64,000 bases of DNA from Clonostachys chloroleuca (Eukaryota; Ascomycota; Sordariomycetes; Hypocreales; Bionectriaceae), in the NCBI GenBank assembly GCA_037952775.1, contig JBANAY010000003.1, positions 10,850,001-10,914,000 on the forward strand, given 5' to 3'. Of this stretch, positions 1-11,300 are shown in pieces; the stretch's first letter is position 1; each line of letters opens with the position of its first letter. The notes below the pieces were generated by a model that was given only the letters and a program-made list of their open reading frames with translations, searched no databases and was not told the origin of the DNA. A program made the translations under genes and the position numbers.

Positions 1-555
1 GTACGGTTGAATTTTCACCGAAATATTTTCCACCCTCCTGTTCAAGTGTTTTTGAGCTTGCTGCTGCTTCGGCCTTCCCATCCCACCATCCTTGGGTCAC
101 TCTCGCGATGGTGCTTTCACCACGCGAGCAGCGTTCCGTCCCAGGCGATTTGCCCACCATGAACATGGCCCTTTCTCGCTCCGAATCAAGTCCCCTGGAC
201 GGACTCGTAGCAGTGGAATTGTGAGATATTCATTGTCTTGGTCGTCAGTTCTGAGACGCGTCCTAACACACCAGTAGAAACCCACTTCCCCCGTCATTCG
301 TGACCTATTTTCCCACAAAGGAATACCCAACAAGCCTGGTGCCACCCCAACCACACAATGGCTCTGGCGGCCAGCTAGTGACTAGGTAAACATTGTCTTC
401 TCTCGATCGTATTATAGTCCCCCGTCCACTGACATGCTTCTGTTAGCAACTGGGCTTCCCACCTTGCTGTGCAAATTCCCCAGAACCGATTGCCTGCCTG
501 GTGTCGCGTCGCGACCGCACCATCTTCACGCGCACACTGCTCCTTGAAAACAATC
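1..555. other. 5' flanking region of the first gene; no gene seen
   Basis: Presumed promoter and leader of the gene starting at 556. Open frames on both strands are short, overlap each other and show no recognisable protein. No convincing TATA box was seen. The pyrimidine-rich stretches are ordinary for a fungal upstream region. Confidence 0.5.
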
Positions 556-3500
556 ATGAAGAGGGTCGGCATTCCCTGTCGCCCTCGCGCTAGACCTCTG
601 ATCGCCCCCGCCACGAGTGAGGCTACCGAGGAACCGGACAGTGACCGTTGTGCACGAAGACGCAAGCTGGATGATAAATTGGTGTCAGGAGAGGTGTCGT
701 TCCAAGAAATTCCGCCAATGTCTACCGAGTTGATTTTCAACCAAGCAAAGAGTAAGCCGCAGCCTCCCCTGCATGGTATTTGGATTTTGCTGATATTTCG
801 GAAGCGGACGTGATCTCGCACATTTCGAATCACCCTACTTCAAACAAGTTCCACGACAATCGATATACGCGACCCGCCAACTGCCGAGGTGTCAAGCGCA
901 ACGCCGATGGAGAGACGGTCATTGGTGGTCAAGGATGGAAAATGCACCAGGAACACATGAACGCGCTGAGAGAGTCTTGGACAGATCTTGGCCTCCTCCC
1001 TCAACAGTCTGACGAAGAGGAGTATCGGGATATTCGCACCTATCCAGCTGCATGTGGCGTCCCGGATCTTTCAATAATTGCCGACGATGAATCCGAATCC
1101 GAGATTTCGCAAATACGGCCAATGCCCCAACCCGCGTCAGCTGCCGCAACCTCACCCGCCAAGCGCAAGGCCAGACTTGATAATTATAGTCGTACCAACC
1201 TTGGATTGGGCTCGACATTGGTTAAATTAAACCCTGGTATCACGCCAGCCTCGATTCTGACATCACCTATCAAGTCTCAAACTTCACCACCGCGAGATGT
1301 TCCAGCTGTGTCATCTGCCATCAGTTTGAATGAGAATATCACCTTGGAACCGAAGCTTCCACAACTCGCCATAAACCTTCCTCCACATGGGCCAGCCAAG
1401 GGCTTCAAGCCATTGCTATATCCTCAACCCACCACCATTAACGAAGTTGGCACATCGAGCCCTATGACACCCCAGCATGTCCCGTCCCCTACCAAACGTC
1501 CCGGGGCACCCACGCCTTCTCGTTGGTCCCGATCTCCGCTTGCCACCCCTCAGTTCGGCACGCCCGCCACGCAACAGAGAACTACTCCGCTCAGACCTCT
1601 GGGCATTGTTGATTCTATCTGTCCTTCTACTCCCAACCTTGATGGCGTTCCTCCTACTTGGGAGAGCAATCCGGAGATGTTTGATTTTGGAGAGATTAGT
1701 GACATACAAATGAGCCCTAGAATTGACTGGCTTCGAAACGATGCGTCCGAGTCTAAGGAAGCGACCCGAACTCAGAACGTGAATAAGAGCCGAAGACGGA
1801 AGAGTGAGCCTATCCTGAATAGGCATTTGAAGAAGCTTGGGGCCTCGCGCCGCCAATCAGATATGCATCAAGTCCTATCATCTCTTACAGACGATCACGA
1901 TGATGTCACTCAAGCAAGCCCAGGCCTGCAAATATTCGAGACTCAGACTGCTCTATCCGCTTCTCATGAAACGGATGTATCAACACCTACACACCAGCAA
2001 GAACCTGGAAACGAGTCTCAAACAGAGTCGTCGAGAGTTGGCAGCGCCGGACCGATCACACCGTTCTCAAAGTACTTCCTTGAAAGGCAGCCCTTGTCAG
2101 TTGTACGACCAGCCGGAACACGCTCGGATCGCAACGGAATTTATAGCATCGACATGCGGCAGAATCCCGACATCTTTAATTCTCGAGTTGTCATTGCCCC
2201 TGCAGTAGAGAAGCTGGCAGACTTGGCTGGAGAAAGCTGCGACGGGTATGCCAATGTTGTGGTTACCCAGTCTAGCGGAAAGCTTGTTGTTCGGTTTAAG
2301 TTGCCGACCAAATATGCCTCTCTATTTCCTCAGAGCCAAGTTGCTGATGAGCCGCATTTGGAATCAGTTTCTTCTCCACATAACGCCGCTGAAATCTCAC
2401 GAAATATCCATCAGGCTGTTGACAAGACATCATCAAACAATACTCCCACGCCCTCACCGCACAAACATAAAAGCCGTACCGGCCTTGGCATCATGGATAG
2501 CGCATTCACTCCAGGTAATCTTGTGGGAACATCTTCGCCCCTCAAGAAAGTTCAATTCCCAAGCAGTCCAGCGAATGAGGACTCGAATGACCAGACGCTT
2601 GTCGTCGGTGACTTTGACATGGAACCATACATGGATGGAACACCATTGAAGTCAAACGTTTCTCCTGTCTTCCAGTCTTCAGAAATCAGGACACCTGCTC
2701 GGCCAGGTCAGAATTTTGATGTGCAGGCCCCGAGCTCAGGGCTGATCAGCAATCTATCAATTGAGCTATCGTTTCAGACTCCTACATTTGCCAACATTGA
2801 CTTTTCACCGGCTCTGCCTGGAGATTCCAAAGCAACACCGTGCAAGGCGACACTATCCAAGGCGACACCATCCAAGCAGCCGTCAGCTTCCTCCCGCCAG
2901 AATACTCCTTCTGAACCAAAGGCCAAGACACCATCGGTTTCTCCTGACCGGGATATTTCTTCCGAAGCCCAGGTGAAGACAAGCCCAGGAGGCACACCAT
3001 TAGCTACATCGTTCACTTCCGTCAACAAGAACTCTCCCCGCAATTCCGGAGCTGTGCCCACGAGCGGCCGTCATTCTTCACGCGCGCCAACTCCTAAGGA
3101 GGATTGCCAAATTGGAGCTGAAGAGCCTGTTGCGCCTAAACAGCCCATCGCAAATGAGCCGACTAGCAAGAAGACTACAGAACAGAATCTTGATAGCCCT
3201 GGTCGAGAATATATGCGGGCTTTCATTAGGAATATGAAGCCCAAGCGATTGTCTACTACCGAAACTGGCTCACCCATCGCACATTCCCCGGCTCGTGTCC
3301 CGTTGGAGGCTAAGAGCCCTAATGCCGGAAACGACAGCCCTAAAAAGTTGAAGCGCAAGCAAGGTGTTGAAGGCGACAGTGGGGATTCACCAACGAAGAA
3401 GTCCGAGGAGCCTGCTGTGAAGCGAATTCGCCGCTTGGGCAATTTGTCGAAGGAGAAGTCGGAAGAAACCCAACCAAAGCGCAAGGCAAAGCCAAGTGCT

Positions 3501-4102
3501 CAGAAATCCGCGGTTGAGCAAGACAACGTGCCTAGTCCTCGCAAGCAGGAATCGAAGGAGACGGTCTCAGAAGAAGGACCATGCCGTCGCTCGAGCCGTC
3601 TAAATACCCAGGAGAAGAAGTCCTCCATCCCGACGTCTATCAAGCTAGGCCGACCTACTGCTGGGAGGGATCCTGTTCAAGGCAAATTGAACTCGGCGGT
3701 GCGAAATGAGCAAGCAGAGCTCACGCGCCAGACGAATTTGAACACCAAGAGGAACAAGGGGAAGGCCGAATCGGTACAGCAAATCCTGGCTAGAGTCTCG
3801 GAGGAGCTTTCCGAAGGCGAGTCGAACGACTCAGCAAGCGATGGGTCAACCAGGAAGAAGGCTAAGAACGTCACCTGGAGAACCCCCTCGAGTCTCACCA
3901 AGGTGAGAAGACCAAGCGTGGCCGTCCTGCCGGCACGCTTGGCAAGAAGAAGGCCACGCAGGGCGAGGCTGGGGTGTCAAAGCCAAAGGCGACACCCCAG
4001 AAGCCTCGCATTTCCAAAGTGGCGGCCCAGAGTCTGGGCATGGCGGGGAATGGCACACCCGCCAAGCGGATGACCCGCGCCCGGACTCGAAGCCAAAATT
4101 GA
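556..4102 (+). CDS. Large disordered nuclear-type hypothetical protein, apparent C-terminal frameshift
   Basis: I do not recognise a family. Proposed exons are 556-751 and 805-4102, with a 53-nt intron (GTAAGC donor, TGCTGAT branch, GAAG acceptor) that keeps frame. The ATG at 556 is preferred because the long frame itself opens only with a TTG at 780. The product would be about 1,150 residues, mostly low-complexity and rich in Ser/Thr-Pro and Lys, with a KATPS-type pentapeptide repeat (DNA 2826-2870) and basic patches such as KRKAKP and KRIRRLG that suggest nuclear location. The long frame stops at 4073. From about 3862 onward another frame continues to a TGA at 4100-4102 and has the better-looking tail: an AT-hook-like KRGRP and a basic end (TRARTRSQN). 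One extra C in the C5 run at 3883-3887 would join the two frames, so a homopolymer error or a recent frameshift is likely. Chromatin or cell-cycle roles are only a guess. Confidence 0.7.
2826..2870 (+). repeat. 15-bp in-frame tandem repeat encoding KATPS-type units
   Basis: Three adjacent 15-bp units (2826-2840, 2841-2855, 2856-2870) share the core CCAARGCRACAC with a few substitutions. They encode a Lys-Ala-Thr-Pro/Leu-Ser pattern inside the large disordered protein. Such basic S/T-P repeats resemble histone-H1-like or kinase-target tails; no function can be assigned. Confidence 0.7.
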
Positions 4103-4577
4103 TCGATAAAAGATAACGTGTAATGAATTTTTGGTTGAATTTTTGGTTTTTTCGGAGTTTTGGAGTGGGAAGAAAGTTTGATTTGAGGCGGCCAGCATGG
4201 ATAAATGCATGAGTGTTTTGAGATTTGCATCATCGTAGCAGGAGTTGGGGATTGCTTTTCACAAGATACCAGAGTGTTTCTATTTGCGCTGTGTTTGTAT
4301 TAATGTATGGTTGATAAAGAAATGGAGTTTCTGTATTGCCAAAATAATTAATAGAAGGCATCCCATGATATCTTTTGCTCTGGCGTCTCGATTTATTTGG
4401 TGACTTGTCTAGAATTGCTTGATGTTACGTAGGAATCCTCAGCAAACCTGTAAGCTAGACGTAATAGTGCTGAGGCAGAGGTTACCACTTCCACTCAGGT
4501 CAATTCGGTTCCCATAACTGATGTGATCGATCTTATGTACTGAAGGGGTACTTTCCATCTGGCTCCAGGCTATAACT

Positions 4578-4757
4578 ATGTGCGGCGATGAGTCTTTTCG
4601 TCGGCATGACTCCTTTTGTGAACCTTAAGATGCTGCTTCTCATCTATCTAGAGACCGCCATCTCTGGCCTGGTCCTTTCACTGAATGAACCACACAGCTC
4701 AAGTCCATCTGCACTTGCGAAAGTATCGACAATCCGCTCACAAATCGCTGCCTTCAT
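4578..4757 (+). repeat. Dispersed repeat A, copy 1
   Basis: About 180 bp that align by eye to 47408-47580 in the same orientation. Shared blocks include GACTCTTT-type flanks, CGTCGGYATGACTCCTTT, CACAGCTCAAGTCCATCTGCA and CGACAATCCGCTC(A/G)CAAATCGC. The differences are mostly transitions plus one small indel (a 12-base block present here and absent in the other copy). The second copy lies directly upstream of a decayed protease gene, so this may be the 5' part of a duplicated gene family or a short mobile-element remnant. No terminal inverted repeats or target duplications were identified. Confidence 0.75.
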
Positions 4758-6220
4758 CGTTGCAGACAAGCCAAGTGTCACACATCTCTGCTCAAATCAG
4801 TCGACTCCCACACATCGCTACTCAGTCGGATCAATCGACGGTTCGCACATCGCTGCACTCAAGTCTCAAAGATCCCACCGAACCTGCGTCTCGCCCGATC
4901 TGTTCAACCACACATACTGCATCAAGATGGGGAAGAAGAGGTCAAAGCAAAGACCAAAGGTCCTAGCAGTAGCGCCTGTTGTCCAGACCAGCCAGTTGGA
5001 TGATTTGAAAATCCCAATTTGGAAAGTTCTCCTTGACCAGAGATTCGGAACCCCAGAGCCAGATGGAATGTTCTCCCTTGACCAAAGATTTGGAACCCTC
5101 ATCATAAGGCTGCATGTCACCATTACTCGCTGTATCCATGACATCATGAGGCTCCGTGATGCTGATATAAGATGGCTCGGTAGATGAGGATGGGTGTGCT
5201 CCTCAGCCGGAGCAGGAGGTACTGAACTGCCAGCATCAGAGGGGCTGCTATGAAGAGGGAGAAACGTCTCTCGCCCTCTTAGAACTAGCTGTCTCTATTT
5301 ATTTCAATAGGTCTCTCCTACTGATTCCTATTTAAATATCTTTTAATCCCTTACTATACGTCTTTAGTATACTTGATCATTAGTTGTCGAGAGATATGAT
5401 ATTTATAGGTAGGGTTGGACTAGCCTCCCTTGCTTTAGAAACAAGAAAGCTGGAACTCGGGAGTTTAGAACATAGTTTTGGGATTACTGCAAGGAGAGTG
5501 TGGATGCATTCAAAGGGCACCTAGCTTCAGCCATTCTCTCTGGCCATGACACCCTCAATGCACAAAATAAGATGCATGAAATGATGAGAAGCTTGGTCAA
5601 CTCAACTCGACGCCACTCGAGAGAACAGCACCGGACCCTGCATCTGGCAATTAGAAGCCCAATGCAGAACAAACCCATGAAGCAGCCCTAAATGCACGCG
5701 AGGCTGCAGTAGTAAGATCCAAACGAAATGCACAATACGAGACAACTTGCCAGATATGTGACCTCCTCTAAGCACCAGCAGCCCCCAACAACATAAGCAG
5801 GAGAATATTTCCTGCCCAGGCAATTCAGCACTAAGAAACAATGTCGCTTCACGTGAAGAATGCGATGCAGGAACGTGACACCTCCCACGTGAGGGTGGTC
5901 TTGATCAAAGTATCATTAGACGTGCGCTAGCAACCAAATGCACATTTGTCATGGGAAAGTAAGCATGAAACCAAGGGGGATATTACAAACCGGCCCCGGC
6001 TGCCTGCCCACCCCTCGAGAATTACGCCAGTCCCATTCTACAAAGTATCTATACAAGCAGGCACATATAAAACATCACAGTTGGCCAGATCACGATCGTT
6101 GACAGAGTCGCCACGCGTTCTTAGGCCATGTCCCAGGTCTCGCCAAGACTAACCGCAAAAGAAGGGGCGTGAGAAAACACATATAAGCGAGATTTTAAGA
6201 TTCGAATCCCAACCGGGAAA

Positions 6221-6246
6221 AAGAAGAAGAAGAAGAAGAAGAAGAA
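6221..6246 (+). repeat. (AAG)n microsatellite
   Basis: An uninterrupted AAG trinucleotide tract of about 26 nt in intergenic DNA, not inside any supported gene. Confidence 0.9.
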
Positions 6247-7904
6247 AAACAAGGCTCCCGGCCGAAATCCCCGAGGGGAGTGAGAAAACCAGATGCAGAT
6301 CCCTCATCTGGGAATCCGGATCGCTGGGAGAGTCACCGATGACGTCTTATGTTTCGCAGCGATTTCGGTTGCCGCTCCTCCCCCGTTCTCGGCGCCGTTC
6401 CTTTTGCCCCACGTCAGTGTCCGGCAATGCTGCTTCTTTCGTTGAGCCAATTGCCCCCGGGGAATTTTTAAAGCGCTGACTGACACCAGTGCCCTGGCGG
6501 AATGATGAGTGAGCAGCCACCCCCAAACGATGTCATGGCGTAACGTAATCAGGTGTTTTTTTTTGCTGCTACTCGTGTAACGGTCGCATCATCGTAATCG
6601 CCACACACACAGGAGAAACCCATCCCCCATATGAACAATCCCATGATCTCGATGAATTGCTATGAGGGCATTGAGTTTCATTCTTGCAGCGGGGCATCGT
6701 CATCTACCATCCGAATGGAGTCCGTTCCAAGAGCAGAAGAGAAAAAAGCAAAGGGAAAAAAGAGGGCGGATGTTGGGGTGATGACATCATGATGGGCCCC
6801 TGTTCTTGGTTTTTCTTGCCGCATCGTGTTTACTTGCCGCAACTAGTGGGCGTGAGAGCTCCGCCCCTGCGCCCGGCAACTCCACGACTCTCTTGTGTCC
6901 TCGATCTTGATAAGGAATCTGCATGTATGTATGATGAGGTTGGTCTGGGCAGAGGAATGCCGAGGCCATGCCAAGGCCAGCTGTGCCCCTGTGGCTAGGG
7001 AAGAAGCACCCATCATCACTACAAGGAGCATGCATGCACGTCATCGGTTCTATCAAGAGAAGAGGACAACAATTTGGGGAGAAAATGTTTTATGGTATTC
7101 CTGCCATTCAGTTGGAGCTATCTAATCCCACTGCCCAGTAGCTCCGGGCTCTTCCTCGCCTCGAGCGAGGTGGCCCCCGGTCACAGTCCCGGCTCCTAGC
7201 CATGCATGCGATTATGGTGGTGGAGGGTTAAACAAGAAATATCAGCCAGAGTACCAATGCCCTGATGTGCGCCAGGCCATGAAAAGGGGATGGATGTTGT
7301 CAGTGTGAGACATAACACATCCCCACGCAGATAAAAGCAAAACAAATGCAAAGAGCTAAACAGCAGGCACGCAAGAGTGGAGTGCGTGGCCCCCGATCGT
7401 GTATCAACCTTGTGTAATAAACAGAAAACGCCGTGTCGTGATGTGTGTGTGTGTATGCGCAGTTTCAAAATCCAAAGATGTGTGAAAGTCTAAAATGCAA
7501 GTCGGTGATGTCCGAGGTTCTCGATCCAGCCAGCACGTCTTCCTACATGGTGGCAGCCCGCCGTGGATATATATAGAGATGTGTGAGGGCATTGCAGAGG
7601 GATTGCAGAAGTCTCGCCGGACCTCGCTTCTGGCCGTCCGAATGATGCGATATGATGTCGCTTTCAAGTAAATTTCCCCGTCGTTATGATGGCCTTTACC
7701 AGAAAGGCCAGGAAACACCTCGGGACGTCTGTGTCCATGAGGAACAAGTCCCAGCGTGTCTATAACAATGGCACGCTCATGATGGGATGGGTATCATGGT
7801 GATGTGTTGCTGTCGTTGTATCCAAATCTGATGCTGTTGCTGACGTCGGCGTCTTCCGCCAGTTCCCGTCTCATGTACCAATCGACATCTTTGTGTCGAT
7901 TGCT

Positions 7905-8171
7905 TTAGTTCTTCCCATGCTTCTTCTCGGGGTATTGTCTCCTGACTCGCTCGCGGCCCCTGCGCTCCTCCTCCTCGTCGCTGTGGCTAAACCGTCTGCG
8001 GTCCTCCTCGTACCAGGCGCTCAGGCTCTTGCCGCCAAACGTCAGGTCCTCATCCTCGATGATGGTAGGTTGTACCCACGTCGTTGAGCTCGCATCGAGT
8101 TCGCGTGCTGATGGATCCAGCGCCTGCAGATTGGGCACCAGGTAGTAGGCGGTTTCAGGTGACGACGACAT
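7905..8171 (-). CDS. Small acidic/basic hypothetical protein (88 aa)
   Basis: A single-exon frame of 88 residues starting MSSSPETAYYLVPN and ending in a charged tail (DEEEERR then KKHGKN). Unlike the surrounding shadow frames it has a balanced, protein-like composition: a Tyr/Val/Pro N-terminus, a central WVQPTIIEDEDLTFGGKSL block and an Arg/Glu-rich C-terminus. It resembles small conserved hypothetical proteins of Sordariomycetes that I recall only vaguely, so family membership is unproven. No signal peptide, membrane segment or catalytic motif is seen. It sits alone, with 3.8 kb of non-genic DNA on one side and 6.8 kb on the other. Its upstream leader carries an (ATGTTG)4 repeat at 8281-8304. 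A chance frame is the main alternative. Confidence 0.55.
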   Translation of the reverse strand: MSSSPETAYYLVPNLQALDPSARELDASSTTWVQPTIIEDEDLTFGGKSLSAWYEEDRRRFSHSDEEEERRGRERVRRQYPEKKHGKN

Positions 8172-8280
8172 GGTGGTTGAATCTGTGTAAGGTCCGGGCC
8201 GGAGAAATTAGATGAATAAAGCAGTGGTCGATTGGTAGCGCGTCGCGGTTGGATGCGCTAGATGGATTGGATGGGATTGA

Positions 8281-8304
8281 ATGTTGATGTTGATGTTGAT
8301 GTTG
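8281..8304 (+). repeat. (ATGTTG)4 hexanucleotide repeat
   Basis: Four perfect ATGTTG copies, about 110 bp upstream (on the minus strand) of the start codon of the small gene ending at 8171. Probably in its 5' leader or promoter. Confidence 0.85.
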
Positions 8305-11300
8305 TGTTGACGCGCTGGTAGGTGTTACCCCAAAAAGAGCTCGGTGGGGGTAATGCAGCAGCGAGGTCGCCTGTAGGTACGCGCTGGGCGGGAAAAACAG
8401 GCTGTCAACTAGGGGTTGGCGGTTAAAAGGGGTGATGATGGTGTCCAAAGTAAAAAAACAGCCCCAGGCGTTGTTACTGTTTGTCCTGTGATATGGATCA
8501 GGGTCGGACGATGTATATGAGACCCGATATATTATGGTCGAATTCGACGGTGAGATGGTTGAAATTATGAAGAGGAAGAGACGGCGTGGCAAGGCGAGCT
8601 GGACAAGAAGAGGATTGCTTCGGCTTTTGAATGTGTCCGGATTCGCCCTGGGCCCGTGGGCCGGGGTCCACGCAACGTAGACTTATGGGGAAAGCGAAAC
8701 TGGTAGGCCGTCTGTTGCCTTGGGCTTGTACCGAGACAAAGCTGAGGTACTGAGGGCAAAAAAGCTGGGGATGACCGGGGGGTTTGACGCAGATGGGCGG
8801 TCCAAGAGGCCCAGAGCCAGTGGAGGGGGCGTGTCCCTAGGCCGGTCCCTTGCCTCAGTCTGCAGCACAGCGCGGTGCAGTGCAGCGTAGTGCAGCGCTG
8901 ATACCGCTGCAGCGTGCCCTGTAATCATACCCAGGTAGGGGGTACCCGCCTGTAGCCCGCCTGCGAGGCGCCAGTGGATGTGATGGGTACCTGCTGTCTA
9001 TCTGCAATCTAGACGGGCGGAACGCCGGCGCGACCGATCTCAGGCCGCTGTATGGCTCGCCTCCCAGGCCCCTTCGTTTCCCTCGCGTGGCCTGGATGCG
9101 TGCTTGTCCATTAGACGAGACCATCTCGCATCCAGAATGGACCGCGACCCTTTCTAACGAGATCCTCCGCTGTTCTCGTCGCTTCTGTGCAGAACACGTC
9201 CGCCCGCTCCGCCTCGCAACACGTCATGTCGTTTTCACATCGTCCAACTGCGCAGTAGGCTGACGAGAAAAGCATACCACCATTGCGGGCTTTTGGATGT
9301 GCTAAAAACGTGCCCAGCCAGATGTCACGTACCAGTAGGGCGCAGAGCACGAGGAAATCGCTCGTGGTCTGGCCATCTGTTTGGCCGTGCTTTGGGGGTC
9401 TGCTTGGGGGGCCGCCACTGAGTTGGAGCTTCTCCATCGTCGGACAGGGACCGGGGGCGTGTGGGAGCCCGCAGGTGGGTTATTGCTCCCGCGTATCATG
9501 ACCCGTGTTGGCATCGTAGCGCTTGTATCTGCTACGTGCTTGACTCAGGCATTGCATCGTAGAGGATCCCCCGGCAACTGCAACAAACAGCAAGAGTCAT
9601 GGATACTGCAAGAAGGTATCAATTAAACCGCGCAGATATACCCCTATGCATGTGTAGCAGCGACGGAGAATCGCCAAATTCGCGACGGATCGCGGACATC
9701 AGTGTGATGCCATGCGGTCCCGCGTCTGTCACAAGGATCCATCCATCGGATATCTGTCGGCCGCCTTTTTGGCCCAGCCATCGCAGCACCAAAACTCTGT
9801 CCTCAATGGGCAGCCCTGCATCTTGAACCTCAGCCAACCAACAACCCAAGGCCTCCCAGATCCAGCTAACCTTCCTACTTGCATACCTACCTAGTTGAGC
9901 CCAGCACAGGTGTCACATTTGTAATCTCCCAATTGTCCTTCAGGCACCTTCAGGCAGCCTCCGAGACTTCAGCTGCGGTGTGGCATTTGTGTGCTCGCTC
10001 AGCTGTGTCGATAATAATACGAACGCGGACAGACTATCGACCAGAGTGGGACGAAAGGAACGGGATAGTGTTTTAAGGTAGTAGCCTAGCAGGCAGGCAG
10101 GAGACACAGCCAGGCCCATGCACGCATCACGTCTAGGTTATCAGCCCGCGCCTCCTCGATAGTTGATATCAGCCTGACTTAGCTTGCCGTCAGCAATAGA
10201 AGCAGCTGGCCCAGAGCAGAAGTCCCAGGGAAACTCCGAAAAGGGCGGACCCTAAAAGGGGAAGCTGACGGTTGGGCTACGACTGCGATATACACGAAAT
10301 CCTTAATTTTCGTGTAGCGGTACGATAGTGATTAAATGAACCGATTGAGAAGGCCGGTACTCGTACGAGTGGAAGCTAGTGGCCGCGCTGTCGAAAGGGG
10401 GGTGGAGGGATTTGATGATCTGGAGGGGGCGTGTGGGAGCTCTCACCAGCCAGCCACTCCATTTGCTGTGCCAAAGCCCATAGCACCTAAAATATGCAGG
10501 AAACTGTCGAATCCGAGAAGCATAATAGTCATCACTGAAAGCCCAATCGTGGCTGGAGCCCATCACAACTCACCCGCGACGACCATCTGTCTGACTGTTT
10601 TTTTTTTCTATTCCAGTCCAGCTGTTATTATTGCACATGCTATTAGTCTCGGTAAACGACCACCCATTGAATACACCACCTCCATCGCTGTCATCAAGCA
10701 ACCATCATGCGCCGTTCCTCATGACATGAAGCTAGCTCGATGCCGGATTGAATGACATAGGAATGCGCATCTCTCGTGTCGAAAACCTGCCTATCTCGGT
10801 GTCTCTACGGCCGTCAGCCACGCAGCTCGGTTCCTTAGCTTGGTTCCAAGCAACTGGCTGTGGGAGGGGGAGATCAGTGTAATCGGCTAGACTCGACAGG
10901 AGGAAATCCCGTCTCTCCCAATGAGATGGGTCATCTGCCGGATCGACATCTCGAGTAATATATACGTTGCTGCCGCACTCGCAGTCGGGCTTTGACAGAT
11001 TCCCATGATTTTCGATGCCGATCGGCCGTCACGTCTCAGGGCGTCAATCACATGCGTGTAGGACACACTTACAGCTTTCGCGCAACACGCGCAACGAACA
11101 CACACCGCCAAGGCCCGCTGATGCGACGGACAACACATAATTCATTTGAAATAGGATTATCACAGTGATCAGACTGTCACACTTACGGGGCGGCAGTCAA
11201 GTCGTTTACCTCGTCTTGGGCACGCCCCAATGCACGCAAGATTCCAGTGCCCGGCCGATGTAAAAGAGGCGGGCGGCCACGACGGCGAAACCCGCAGCCA

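Larger units (their letters stand above)
4103..7904. other. Gene-poor intergenic region with a dispersed repeat and a GAA microsatellite
   Basis: No gene is supported. It contains a dispersed-repeat copy (4578-4757), an AT-rich stretch at about 5290-5400, a 12-bp palindrome CTTCACGTGAAG (5847-5858), and an (AAG)n tract (6221-6246). The longest frame (4588-5187) starts in the repeat and has an internal duplicated segment (about 5025-5056 and 5071-5098). It is more likely a repeat-derived relic than a gene. A TG tract lies near 7440-7455. Confidence 0.6.

Noticed and set aside
6195..6215. tRNA-like B box (GATTCGAATCC)
   Set aside because: No matching A box, acceptor stem or anticodon arm at the required spacing, so not a tRNA gene.
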